DNA from: JAEYOM01 sp036260935 | Lineage (GTDB): Bacteria > Bacillota > Clostridia > Acetivibrionales > DTU013 | DNA length: 64,000 nt | NCBI GenBank assembly: GCA_036260935.1 | Contig: DATALQ010000002.1 | Location: 60,159 to 124,158 of the forward strand | Direction of reading: 5' to 3' | Part shown: positions 43,230 through 51,680 of the stretch, one piece after another | Position numbering within the stretch: position 1 is the first letter of the stretch | Layout of the letters: each line of letters opens with the position of its first letter | The notes under the pieces: model-generated | What the model saw: only the letters and a program-made list of their open reading frames with translations | What the model was told of the DNA's origin: nothing | Database searches by the model: none | Made by a program: the position numbers and the translations under genes

Positions 43230-43622
43230 CTTTATATGGACCTAGTAAAATCCCTCGCTGTAAAGTCTCCGAAAAGTCTCTGTAAAATCCCCATACAGCC
43301 CTTGTAAACTCCTCGTAAAATCCTCGTAAGTCCTCGTAAGTCCCCGTAAGTCCCCGTAAAGCCCTTGTAAATTCCTCGTAAGTCCTTTTAAAGTTCTCGT
43401 AAGTCTTATAAAGTCCTCTCAATGTCCCAGTATAGTCCGCGTAAAATCCTCATAAAGTTCCTCCCCGTAAAGTCTCTCCCCGTAAAACCCTTATAAAATC
43501 CCCGTAAAGCCCTTGTAAATTCCTCGTAAGTCCTTTTAAAGTTCTCGTAAGTCTTATAAAGTCCTCTCAATGTCCCAGTATAGTCCGCGTAAAATCCTCA
43601 TAAAGTTCCTCCCCGTAAAGTC
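43230..43622. repeat. 10-11-bp tandem repeats with a perfect 122-bp direct repeat
   Basis: Dozens of CTCGTAAAGTC-like units fill the gap between the reductase and tRNA-Leu. Within it a 122-bp segment occurs twice without a mismatch (43352-43473 and 43500-43621). A minus-strand ORF here (43171-43422) is only a translation of the repeats. Confidence 0.9.
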
Positions 43623-43647
43623 CCAAAGCTCTCAGGAAAGCACAGCC

Positions 43648-43675
43648 TTGAATATTTCGCAGGATGTGTTATAAT
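43648..43675 (+). promoter_or_regulatory. Promoter of tRNA-Leu
   Basis: TTGAAT (43648-43653), 16-bp spacer, TATAAT (43670-43675) with an extended -10 TGT, ending 10 bp before the tRNA. Confidence 0.8.
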
Positions 43676-43685
43676 AAAACAGCTT

Positions 43686-43768
<83 letters not shown>

Positions 43769-43802
43769 AACCCTTGGGATTTTGTGATCTCAAGGGTTTT
43801 TT
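43769..43802 (+). terminator. Terminator of tRNA-Leu
   Basis: AAACCCTTGGGAT pairs with ATCTCAAGGGTTT, followed by T6. Confidence 0.92.
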
Positions 43803-43855
43803 CTCTATTTTCCGGGGAATATTAATGCCAAATGAAAATCCCGGAGGCGAAACCA

Positions 43856-44290
43856 ATGATAAACGACGATACGATAGAAATGCTTAAGGAATGCAATCAA
43901 GGAATAAAGATGGCGGTTAACTCCATAGATGAAGTGCTGCCGAAGGTAAACAGCGAGAGCCTCAGAAAACGTTTGGAAGCCAGCAGGCAGGAACATGAGG
44001 AACTTGGCAACGAAACGCACCGTTTACTTGATCAATACGGCGAAAGTGGAAAAGACCCCAGTCTAATGGCAAAGGGAATGTCGTGGATAAAGACAAATGC
44101 TACGATGTTGGCCAATCCGACGGATAACTCCGCTGCCGATATTATAGTAGATGGCTGCGACATGGGTATCAAATCGCTCAATAAGTACAAGAACCAATAC
44201 AAAGCTGCGGATGAACAGGCCAAGGATATTACAGACCGGCTCATCCGTACGGAGGAACATTTGTCGGACGACCTGAGATCATTCCTGTAA
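43856..44290 (+). CDS. DUF2383/PA2169-like four-helix-bundle protein
   Basis: 144 residues from ATG 43856, which follows CCCGGAGGCGAAACCA; the in-frame start at 43832 lacks a ribosome site. The sequence is all-helical (DDTIEMLKECNQGIKMAVNS, ESLRKRLEASRQEHEELG), the ferritin-like pattern of DUF2383 proteins, including the NATMLANPTDNSAADIIVDGC segment near 80-100. Function is unknown; relatives are common in spore formers and stress-related loci. It stands alone after tRNA-Leu. Confidence 0.75.
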   Translation: MINDDTIEMLKECNQGIKMAVNSIDEVLPKVNSESLRKRLEASRQEHEELGNETHRLLDQYGESGKDPSLMAKGMSWIKTNATMLANPTDNSAADIIVDGCDMGIKSLNKYKNQYKAADEQAKDITDRLIRTEEHLSDDLRSFL

Positions 44291-44539
44291 TGAGCCTTTT
44301 TATGTTTGTTTTGAACAAATTTTCAGGCCATGAGCCGTTCTTACACTTGTTTTTCAACGAATTACTCGGCCGTGAGCCATTTTTGAGCCTGGGTTTCATA
44401 AATTATCCGGCCGGTTGTTTGGTTTTGCAAGTTTGGGGCAGAAATATGTGGTACACAGACGTTATAATGCTATAAAAACCCGAATTTTGTGCCAAAATAG
44501 CATGAAAAATTCAAAAAACATCAATTTTATGCCCCTTAA
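44291..44539. other. Gap with two diverged copies of a 50-60-bp segment; no gene seen
   Basis: GGCCATGAGCCGTTCTT and GGCCGTGAGCCATTTTT near 44326 and 44368 belong to an imperfect direct repeat. The remainder is very AT-rich. A 61-codon frame (44290-44475) has no ribosome site and overlaps the preceding stop; I do not call it. Confidence 0.5.
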
Positions 44540-44568
44540 TTGAAAAATCAAACAGCTGGTTGTATAAT
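44540..44568 (+). promoter_or_regulatory. SigA promoter placed for a leaderless transcript
   Basis: TTGAAA (44540-44545), 17-bp spacer, TATAAT (44563-44568). The expected start of transcription, about 7 bases after the -10, coincides with the A of ATG 44575. Confidence 0.75.
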
Positions 44569-44574
44569 AATTCC

Positions 44575-45465
44575 ATGAATGAGTATTTAAGTCATTTTTC
44601 TGCCGCCATAACGTGGAATATTCCGTATATTAATGATGTCCTCGACCGTAAAATTATTGAGGCCGACTCGACCCATATTACGGTTTCCGAGCATAATGCG
44701 CGGTTTCGCAATGATGGTAAAAAGGTCCATTCGTGTGAACTTGCTCTACCAGCCAACGCATTAATAACTCGAAATGGCAGAACGGTCGCGTCACCGGAAT
44801 TGTTGTTTCTTGAGCTTGCATGCAAATTGAGCATCCACCGGCTTATCCTGCTGGGCCTGCAGTTGTGTTCGTACCCGCCGGGACTCCCCTCCGTGGCAAT
44901 CACGACAAAGCAAAAGCTCACCATGTTTCTTGCAAAGACCGCGGGGCACCGGGGACATCGTAAAGCCATGCGGGCTATAAAGTACGTGGAAAACGGTTCA
45001 GCATCAATTATGGAATCGATTGCCTATATGATTCTGGCACTGCCTTATGCTCTGGGTGGGTACGGGCTTAACGGCGCAGGTTTCAATCATGAGATAAGAC
45101 TAAAAATTGAAGCGAGGATACGTCTCGGTCAAAGCCGGTGCTTTACGGATCTCTACTATAAACGGGAGAAACTGGCAGTCGAATATGAGAGCTTCGCCTA
45201 TCACAACAAGCCGTCGGAACAGGGCAAAGATGTTTTGAGATCAGCTATTCTTGAAAGACAGGGCGTGAGGGTAATGCATTTGAGCACCATCCAGTTATAC
45301 GACAGGGATGCTTGCAGGGATTTTGCCTATAATCTCGCAGCTCGTCTTGGAAAACGTATTCATATATATTCAAAGAGGTTCGATGAGATGCATGCTCTCT
45401 TGAGAGAATTGCTGCCGGATGGAAAACCTGTTGCTGAACCCGAAGTGGGCGTTAATATCGTATAA
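44575..45465 (+). CDS. Predicted PD-(D/E)XK (DUF559/Vsr-like) nuclease-fold protein
   Basis: 296 residues from ATG 44575. The C-terminal third looks like a restriction-endonuclease fold: D192 in RCFTDLYYKREKLAVEYES, then E203-Y-E205 as the (D/E)XK-like element, followed by SEQGKDVLRSAILERQGVRV, with the arginine-rich helix and VMHLS strand that end DUF559 domains. The N-terminal two-thirds (SPELLFLELACKLSIHRLIL) resembles proteins related to AbiEi-type regulators of abortive infection. Function is inferred only from fold. No ribosome site is seen, and the promoter suggests a leaderless mRNA. A defence or DNA-repair role is possible. Confidence 0.6.
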   Translation: MNEYLSHFSAAITWNIPYINDVLDRKIIEADSTHITVSEHNARFRNDGKKVHSCELALPANALITRNGRTVASPELLFLELACKLSIHRLILLGLQLCSYPPGLPSVAITTKQKLTMFLAKTAGHRGHRKAMRAIKYVENGSASIMESIAYMILALPYALGGYGLNGAGFNHEIRLKIEARIRLGQSRCFTDLYYKREKLAVEYESFAYHNKPSEQGKDVLRSAILERQGVRVMHLSTIQLYDRDACRDFAYNLAARLGKRIHIYSKRFDEMHALLRELLPDGKPVAEPEVGVNIV

Positions 45466-45499
45466 AACACAAATAGAGCAAATAGATCAAAAAGAGCAA

Positions 45500-45690
45500 C
45501 ACCGGCTGCAGTTCGGCAGGCAGACTAATTACAGGTGCAGTCAGATATTATTTGTAGTCAGGTGCTATTTACTGGATCCATTTCGGCAATTACTGTTTAT
45601 TGAAGCAGGCAGGCTATTTACTGGCGCAGTCAGACTAATTACAGGCATAGTCACGTGCTATTTACTTGCGCAGGCCAGGTATTAATTACT
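45500..45690. repeat. Degenerate repeats after the nuclease-like gene
   Basis: Repeated CAGTCAGACTAATTACAGGC- and GTGCTATTTACTGG-like units, period roughly 35-40 bp and quite decayed, fill the 300-bp gap before the MFS gene. Confidence 0.65.
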
Positions 45691-45696
45691 GGGGTG

Positions 45697-45725
45697 TTGT
45701 CGCAGAAAGGCTGGCGTTGTATAAT
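45697..45725 (+). promoter_or_regulatory. Promoter of the second MFS gene
   Basis: TTGTCG (45697-45702), 17-bp spacer, TATAAT (45720-45725), about 40 bp before the start codon. Confidence 0.6.
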
Positions 45726-45767
45726 TGAGCTAATATTTCACCTTGGGAAAGGGCTTATAACAATTAT

Positions 45768-47087
45768 ATGATTCCGGTATTGAGAAATCCGCTGCGCTCG
45801 TTCCATCGCAGGTATGCCGATATGGCGGCCGACCCGATCGGCAGAACCATGCTTCTGTTTACACTCGAAGGAATATTGTTCACATTGGTAAACAATATTA
45901 TCAACAACAATAATAGTCTTTTTGCATTAAGACTTGGGGCCAGCGATATCCAGATAAGCCTACTGACAACCTTCTCCCAGATAGCGGGCCTTATATTTCT
46001 GATTCCGGGAGCTATTCTGACGGATCGCCTGCCGGATAAACGGCGGATGGTCGTAGTATCGCTTTTGCTGCTATCTGTATCGTATTTATTTATTGGCTTC
46101 GTCCCGTCATTTGGAAAACACAGCTTTATAGCTTTTCTTATTCTGCTGAGTATTTCCGTAATTCCTCTGACAGTTTACAATACATCTTGGCAGGCTTATT
46201 TTTCCGATATTATAGATGAAGAAAACAGGAACCGCGTACTTTCAAAAAGAACAGCCGGTACACTCCTTGCCGGCATAGCAGTATCGATAGTCACCGGCGG
46301 GCTTCTGGCTTCGGCTTCGAACACGGCAGACAAGATTATTCTGCACCAGGTTTTTTTCTGGGTGGCAAGCGTTTTTCTGGTGCTGCAGACATTCGTTCTG
46401 ACAAGGATAAAAAGCGGCCGCACCGGCGCAAAGTCTTCTATCGGCCTGAAAGACCTTATAAATTCCGTCACAGGACTTTTGACAAACAAAGGCTTCCTCG
46501 GGTTCTTCGGCGTTGCGTTGTTTTTTTATATAACCTGGCAGCTTGACTGGACGATGTACTTTATCGGGCAGGTAAGATATCTGGGAATGAACGAGGCCTG
46601 GCTCAGCTACGCCGGAATATGCAGCACCGTGGTACAGTTCCTTTCGATCGGTCTATGGAGCAGGCTCAATGAAAAAATGGGAGTAAGGTTCGGGATTATT
46701 CCAGGAGCTATCGGGCTTGCATTATGTCCATTTTCGATGATAATTGCCACAAGCGTGCAGGCTTCAGCGGGGCCGACAGTGTTCCTTGTTCTGAATACCC
46801 TGTTTACCGTCACCTTTGCAACGGTCCCCCTAAACATGCTGCAGTGCCTGCTGCAGGTTATACCTGAAAAGAACAAGACGCTAAGCATTTCGATATATAC
46901 TGTTTTTATATCACTTTCAAATGCGTTTATGCCCATGCTCGGAGTAAAAATCTATACTGTGCTTGGGGGAGATCTGAACGCATTTCGTATGACCTTCCTT
47001 ATAATCTTTTGCGCCAGGGTAATATCGGCCGGATTGTGGATACTGCGCTGGTATCTCATGCGCGGCAAGACCGGAGAAGCTAAGTGA
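45768..47087 (+). CDS. Major facilitator superfamily transporter
   Basis: 439 residues with about 12 membrane helices. The MFS loop 2-3 signature is present as DRLPDKRRMV, and helix 1 contains an unusual Asn-rich stretch (LVNNIINNNNSLF). It has the same general plan as the transporter at 5733-7055 but clearly differs in sequence. The ribosome site is weak (AAAGGG 14 bases upstream of ATG 45768). The following HAD gene starts about 100 bp later and may be co-transcribed. The substrate is unknown. Confidence 0.88.
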   Translation: MIPVLRNPLRSFHRRYADMAADPIGRTMLLFTLEGILFTLVNNIINNNNSLFALRLGASDIQISLLTTFSQIAGLIFLIPGAILTDRLPDKRRMVVVSLLLLSVSYLFIGFVPSFGKHSFIAFLILLSISVIPLTVYNTSWQAYFSDIIDEENRNRVLSKRTAGTLLAGIAVSIVTGGLLASASNTADKIILHQVFFWVASVFLVLQTFVLTRIKSGRTGAKSSIGLKDLINSVTGLLTNKGFLGFFGVALFFYITWQLDWTMYFIGQVRYLGMNEAWLSYAGICSTVVQFLSIGLWSRLNEKMGVRFGIIPGAIGLALCPFSMIIATSVQASAGPTVFLVLNTLFTVTFATVPLNMLQCLLQVIPEKNKTLSISIYTVFISLSNAFMPMLGVKIYTVLGGDLNAFRMTFLIIFCARVISAGLWILRWYLMRGKTGEAK

Positions 47088-47189
47088 TATTGACTTCTTT
47101 CAGCATGTATAGTAAAAAGTATATATGCCTGACCTGCATTTCGGCCGGATCAGGCCCAAGTTCGCATTTATTTGAAGGGGTGTATTTTG

Positions 47190-48014
47190 TTGGGGCATCA
47201 GCCTTTTAAGGGATGGCTTCTTGTAAGTGATATGGATGGCACGCTGCTGAACAGCAAAAGTGAACTCAGCGCGGGGAACAAAGCTGCGCTTGATCGGTTC
47301 ACAGCGGGCGGCGGCCTTTTTACAGTGGCTACGGGCAGGGCGGAGAAGCCGGTCCTACTGCATATAGACATGCTTCCTCTAAATGTCCCGGCCATTATAT
47401 ATAACGGCGCCTGCATATACGATTTCAAAGCCGGCAGGATGCTATGGCAGAGTCCTCTGCCGGTAGGCATGAGCGAGCCGGTAAAACGGGTTATAGAGAG
47501 GTTCCCGGGAATAGGAGTACAGGTATATCACGGAGGCAGCGCATACTTTGTTACCGAAAACCAATATACCCGCGCTCATGCTATAAGAGAGAAATTCAAG
47601 CCGATCATCATGGAACCGGAAAATATACCGCAGCCGTGGTTCAAGATAATTTTGGCATGGGATCCGCCAAAGCTTGGGGAGGTTGAACAATTTCTCAAGG
47701 GGTTTGACATACCTTTCAGGCAGGTCTATTCGGAACCGCAGTTTTTGGAACTGCTCGACAAGGAAACATCTAAAGGCAGCGCTCTGAAAATACTGAAAAG
47801 GATGCTGGAGCCTGAGAAGTACCATATAGTAGCGATGGGTGACAATATGAACGATATGGAACTCCTGAGTGAGGCGGATATTGGAATTGCCGTGGGCAAT
47901 GCTGCCGAACCTCTGAAAGCGGCAGCGGACTTGTGCTGCAGGTGTCATGACCTCGATGCGGCAGCCGAGGTTATCGGTTGGATAGAAGAGGGCAGGATCG
48001 CGGGGCGTACTTGA
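47190..48014 (+). CDS. Cof-type HAD-superfamily phosphatase
   Basis: 274 residues if started at TTG 47190; AAGGGGTGT lies 9 bases before, and a second TTG at 47187 is equally possible. HAD motifs: the catalytic DMDGTLLNS (nucleophile and acid Asp), then Thr in ATGRAEKP, and the final MGDNMNDMELLSEAD (metal site). The long C2 cap between motifs II and III is of the Cof/YidA type, which dephosphorylate sugar phosphates or flavin/vitamin B6 phosphates. The exact substrate is unknown. Confidence 0.88.
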   Translation: MGHQPFKGWLLVSDMDGTLLNSKSELSAGNKAALDRFTAGGGLFTVATGRAEKPVLLHIDMLPLNVPAIIYNGACIYDFKAGRMLWQSPLPVGMSEPVKRVIERFPGIGVQVYHGGSAYFVTENQYTRAHAIREKFKPIIMEPENIPQPWFKIILAWDPPKLGEVEQFLKGFDIPFRQVYSEPQFLELLDKETSKGSALKILKRMLEPEKYHIVAMGDNMNDMELLSEADIGIAVGNAAEPLKAAADLCCRCHDLDAAAEVIGWIEEGRIAGRT

Positions 48015-48064
48015 ATTATTTTATTCATTAAGGTAACATTTGTATAGATGGAAGGAGATTTTGC

Positions 48065-48166
48065 ATGGATAGAAAATGGGTCAAATGGACAGCAATAATT
48101 ACTGTACTGGTGTTTTTTCTGTCATCCGTAGGAGTGTTGGGATACTCGCTTTTCTTTGGTAAATAA
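48065..48166 (+). CDS. 33-residue single-helix membrane peptide
   Basis: From ATG 48065 with a perfect AAGGAGATTTTGC ribosome site. The peptide starts with MDRKWVKWTA, has one membrane helix (IITVLVFFLSSVGVLGYSLF) and ends in FGK. The layout (Lys/Trp-rich start then one helix) matches small Firmicutes membrane peptides such as DUF4044-like proteins. It sits 50 bp after the HAD gene and about 75 bp before the Memo-AMMECR1 gene. It is too short to be found by length-based callers; the ribosome site and composition make it credible. Confidence 0.65.
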   Translation: MDRKWVKWTAIITVLVFFLSSVGVLGYSLFFGK

Positions 48167-48239
48167 CCGGCTTTGAGATCCCTGACGGCACCGGTAAATA
48201 TTAAAGGGTGGTTGAAAAACCGCAGAAAGGTTGTGGGCT

Positions 48240-49649
48240 ATGGGTTCTATCATAGGCGCATTTATTTCCCCACACCCGCCGGTATTGGTACCTGAGGTCG
48301 GGAAGGGCGATGAGAAAAAAGCTGGCGCGACGCTTGAGGCATTGCGCAAGGCAGCACAGAAGATCAGTCTCCTCAAGCCTTCCACAATAATTCTAACATC
48401 TCCACATGCACCGTTATTTCAGGATTTTATTCACATTAACATAAAGCCTGCGCTGGCAGGAACATTCAAGCGTTTCGGGGCCGCCGGCGTGAAACTGCAA
48501 TTCAATAACAATACCAAGCTGACAAGCGATATCATTTCGATAGCCAATACTGAAGGCATTCCTTGCGGCGGTCTGGATGATTCGCTTATGACGAGGTATA
48601 ACATTTCCGGTGAACTCGATCACGGCGCTATGGTGCCGCTATATTTCATAAATCAGGAATATTCGGATTTCAAGCTTGTGCATGTATCCATAGCAGGGCT
48701 GTCGTTCAAGGAGCTTTACAAATTCGGGGGCTACATAACCCAGGCGGTCGAACAGTCGGACGAGTCGGTAGTTTTTATTGCAAGCGGTGATCTGTCGCAT
48801 AAACTTGCACCGGACGGGCCTTACGGCTTTGACGAAAGTGGTCCCGAGTTTGACAGGCAGCTTGTCGACTATCTAAAAACACCTGATCCGGAAGGTCTGA
48901 TGCAGTTTGACGAGGGCTTTCTCGAGGAAGCCGGCGAGTGCGGGCTGCGTTCTTTCATCATAATGTTCGGCGCACTTGACGGGCGCGAGATAAGTTCAAA
49001 GGTCTATTCATACGAAGGTCCCTTCGGTGTCGGTTATTCAGTGGCGGAATTCAAACCCGGTGAGCAAATGGCGGGCGAAAGTCTGCTTGAAAAAATGAAC
49101 AGGACCGAGCTTGAGCAGCTAAATGAGATTAGAAACCAGGAAGACCCTTATGTGGCGCTTGCCAGAAAATCGCTCGAGATGTTTGTTTCTGATGGAACCG
49201 TCATTGAAATGCCTGATGTTTTGCCGGCAGAGATGGCAAATAAAAGAGCAGGCGTTTTTGTTTCGATAAAGAAATTTGGCCAACTGCGGGGATGCATAGG
49301 CACTATAATCCCAACCAGAAAGAATATAGCTGAAGAAATAATTCATAACGCTGTAAGCTCCGGAACGGAGGATCCCAGGTTCAACCAGGTTGAGGAGGAT
49401 GAACTGGATAGTCTTGTTTATTCCGTCGATGTTCTCGGTGAAGCGGAGCCTATCGATTCCATGGCTCAGCTGGACATAAAGCGATACGGTGTAATAGTAA
49501 AGTCCGGCAGACGTTCGGGCTTGCTCCTGCCAGACCTCGAGGGCGTGGATACGCCGCAGAAGCAGGTATCGATAGCATTGCAGAAAGCAGGGATAAACCC
49601 GACGGAGAAGTATTCGATGGAAAGATTCGAAGTAATCCGCCACAAGTAG
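48240..49649 (+). CDS. AmmeMemoRadiSam system: Memo-like dioxygenase-fold plus AMMECR1 fusion
   Basis: 469 residues from ATG 48240 (weak site AGAAAGG). The N-terminal 270 residues have the class III extradiol dioxygenase (LigB/Memo) fold, with FISPHPPVLVPEVGKG, SPHAPLF and FIASGDLSHK holding candidate metal-binding His/Asp residues. Residues 300-469 are a full AMMECR1 domain, with the hallmark LRGCIGTI and the end region LLLPDLEGVDTPQKQVSIAL. In many genomes these are separate genes. Together with the radical SAM gene that follows they form the AmmeMemoRadiSam system, thought to modify a protein or nucleic acid; the substrate is unknown. Confidence 0.92.
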   Translation: MGSIIGAFISPHPPVLVPEVGKGDEKKAGATLEALRKAAQKISLLKPSTIILTSPHAPLFQDFIHINIKPALAGTFKRFGAAGVKLQFNNNTKLTSDIISIANTEGIPCGGLDDSLMTRYNISGELDHGAMVPLYFINQEYSDFKLVHVSIAGLSFKELYKFGGYITQAVEQSDESVVFIASGDLSHKLAPDGPYGFDESGPEFDRQLVDYLKTPDPEGLMQFDEGFLEEAGECGLRSFIIMFGALDGREISSKVYSYEGPFGVGYSVAEFKPGEQMAGESLLEKMNRTELEQLNEIRNQEDPYVALARKSLEMFVSDGTVIEMPDVLPAEMANKRAGVFVSIKKFGQLRGCIGTIIPTRKNIAEEIIHNAVSSGTEDPRFNQVEEDELDSLVYSVDVLGEAEPIDSMAQLDIKRYGVIVKSGRRSGLLLPDLEGVDTPQKQVSIALQKAGINPTEKYSMERFEVIRHK

Positions 49650-49759
49650 GCCGGGCGGAGTAATTGCCGCATGCACGACGGAGCGGACGAATCGCCGCAC
49701 CGCAAAGCTAAGGCATCAGAGGTATCGGAGGTATCAGGTATAGCCGGGATGGATGCTCT

Positions 49760-50629
49760 ATGGAACAGAATTTGAAAGACGCTCTATACTATGAAACACT
49801 TGACGACGGCAGGGTCCGCTGCAACCTGTGCCCGCATGGCTGCGTACTCAAGGAGGACGGCACCGGTGTTTGCCGCGCCAGGAAAAACGTGGGCGGCCGA
49901 CTGTACACCATGAATTATGCCTGCGTAACCTCACTGGCCCTGGATCCTGTCGAGAAGAAGCCCTTGTACCACTTCCACCCGGGAAAGCTCATACTTTCAG
50001 CCGGTACGTACGGCTGCAACTTCAAATGCAGCTACTGCCAGAATTGGACCATTGCCCAACGGGACGCCCAATATATCGAGGTCACTCCCGAAAAGCTTTC
50101 CGAACTGGCGCAGGAGTACACGGACAGAGGCAATATAGGAGTAGCGTATACCTATAACGAGCCATCGATCTGGTACGAATTCGTATATGATTCTGCTCGA
50201 ATGGTAAGGGATAAAGGCCTTGTAAACGTACTTGTCACAAATGGCTTTATTAACCGCAAACCGCTCGAACAGCTGCTTCCTTATATAGACGCCATGAACA
50301 TAGACGTAAAGGCCTTTACGGAGGAATTTTACAGCCAGTTCTGCAAGGGCGGTCTGGAAGCTGTAAAGAATACCGTGGAACTATCAGCCTCAAAATGCCA
50401 TGTCGAGATTACTACGCTTGTAATTCCGGGTCTCAACGATTCTCCCGAGGAAATCGGGAAACTGGCTCAATGGCTTTCAACAATCAGTCCTGATATCGTA
50501 CTCCATCTTTCACGATTTTTCCCGAATTATAAAATGAAGGACGTACCGCCAACCCCGCTGCCCGTATTGGAAAAGGCCAGAGACAGCGCTCTTGCTCATC
50601 TCAGACATGTCTATCTTGGAAACGTATAA
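49760..50629 (+). CDS. amrS: AmmeMemoRadiSam system radical SAM enzyme
   Basis: 289 residues. The 4Fe-4S site for SAM is C86-X3-C90-X2-C93 (YGCNFKCSYCQNW). An N-terminal cysteine cluster (C21, C24, C28, C38 in CNLCPHGCVLKEDGTGVC) could hold a second cluster or zinc. It resembles pyruvate formate-lyase activating enzymes but belongs to the AmmeMemoRadiSam group by its neighbour. ATG 49760 has a weak site (GGGATGG). It follows the Memo-AMMECR1 gene by 110 bp, with GAGGTATCG-like near-repeats between them. Confidence 0.93.
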   Translation: MEQNLKDALYYETLDDGRVRCNLCPHGCVLKEDGTGVCRARKNVGGRLYTMNYACVTSLALDPVEKKPLYHFHPGKLILSAGTYGCNFKCSYCQNWTIAQRDAQYIEVTPEKLSELAQEYTDRGNIGVAYTYNEPSIWYEFVYDSARMVRDKGLVNVLVTNGFINRKPLEQLLPYIDAMNIDVKAFTEEFYSQFCKGGLEAVKNTVELSASKCHVEITTLVIPGLNDSPEEIGKLAQWLSTISPDIVLHLSRFFPNYKMKDVPPTPLPVLEKARDSALAHLRHVYLGNV

Positions 50630-50801
50630 TTGCAATGTGTTGATATGCAATGAGTTTGTTATATTTGCACAAAATGACCTTCATTAAGTTTTGATTAAAA
50701 GTGAAAAAACCGCTATCAAATGTAAAAAAAAGAAGGTATAATTTTATTGAGCATTTTACTCAAGATACCCAATCTGTGTATATGCAAGGGTGTGAATTTT
50801 A

Positions 50802-51680
50802 TTGGATTTTTTCAACAACATAAACCTGCGCGACCTGTACAACAATTTCGCCGGATATATGGGCATGAACGACCCTGTCTACATAATCAAGGCAATCATC
50901 GATATCAGCATTGTGGCCTGGGTCATTTACAAGCTCACTGATATTGTCCGTGAAACACGTGCATGGCAGTTGATCAAAGGTATACTGTTAATACTGGTTG
51001 CAACCGAACTCAGTAAAATGCTCGGCCTTAAAACAATAAATTTCATACTGCAGAATATGATTCAGTTTTTGGCCTTGGGTACTATAATACTGTTCCAGCC
51101 CGAACTCAGAAGGGCGCTTGAAAAGATTGGCCGGAGCCGTTTCAAAAGCTTCCTGAATTTCGACGAGGACGCTAATATAAAGGTCCAGACCACGGCTATT
51201 ATCGAGGAGATTGTAAAAGCCTGTGTAGATATGTCATCCAAATACACAGGCGCCCTGATAGTCATAGAAAGAGATACAAAAATCGGAGACATAATAAATA
51301 CGGGGACACAGCTGGATTCGCACGTTTCCAGCGAACTGCTTATAAATCTTTTCGTACCGGATACGCCTTTGCACGACGGGGCCGTCGTAATAAGGGACAA
51401 CAAGATAAAGGCAGCTGCCTGCTTCCTTCCATTGACTGACAATCCGAACCTCAGCAAGGAACTGGGTACCAGGCACAGGGCTGCGCTGGGCATTACGGAG
51501 GTTTCCGATTGCATCGCCGTTGTAGTATCGGAAGAGTCGGGTAAAATATCATTCGCCCTCAATGGCGGCCTTACGAGGAACCTTACGCCTGACACATTGA
51601 GAAAGGCTCTCAACAAGAACCTTCTGGAAAGTGAAAACAATACCAAGAAACTGGTTTTATGGAGGGGAAAAGCCAAGTGA
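50802..51680 (+). CDS. cdaA: Diadenylate cyclase CdaA
   Basis: It makes cyclic di-AMP from two ATP at the membrane; c-di-AMP controls potassium uptake and cell-wall homeostasis. 292 residues from TTG 50802 (site AAGGGTG). Three N-terminal helices (about 25-95) are followed by the DAC domain with D192-G193-A194 (PLHDGAVVI) and R224-H225-R226 (TRHRAALGI), both needed for catalysis. Gene order cdaA-cdaR-...-glmM is the conserved Firmicutes order. TATAAT at 50737 may be the -10. Confidence 0.96.
   Translation: MDFFNNINLRDLYNNFAGYMGMNDPVYIIKAIIDISIVAWVIYKLTDIVRETRAWQLIKGILLILVATELSKMLGLKTINFILQNMIQFLALGTIILFQPELRRALEKIGRSRFKSFLNFDEDANIKVQTTAIIEEIVKACVDMSSKYTGALIVIERDTKIGDIINTGTQLDSHVSSELLINLFVPDTPLHDGAVVIRDNKIKAAACFLPLTDNPNLSKELGTRHRAALGITEVSDCIAVVVSEESGKISFALNGGLTRNLTPDTLRKALNKNLLESENNTKKLVLWRGKAK

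Noticed and set aside
43171..43422. Minus-strand ORF of 83 codons rich in Tyr, Glu and Arg
   Set aside because: It is only the translation of the 10-11-bp repeats; no ribosome site and no family.
41946..43622. Arrays that look at first like CRISPR loci
   Set aside because: Units are continuous tandem repeats without unique spacers of constant length, and there are no cas genes nearby.
44290..44475. 61-codon ORF after the DUF2383-like gene
   Set aside because: No ribosome site; composed of two diverged copies of a noncoding segment.
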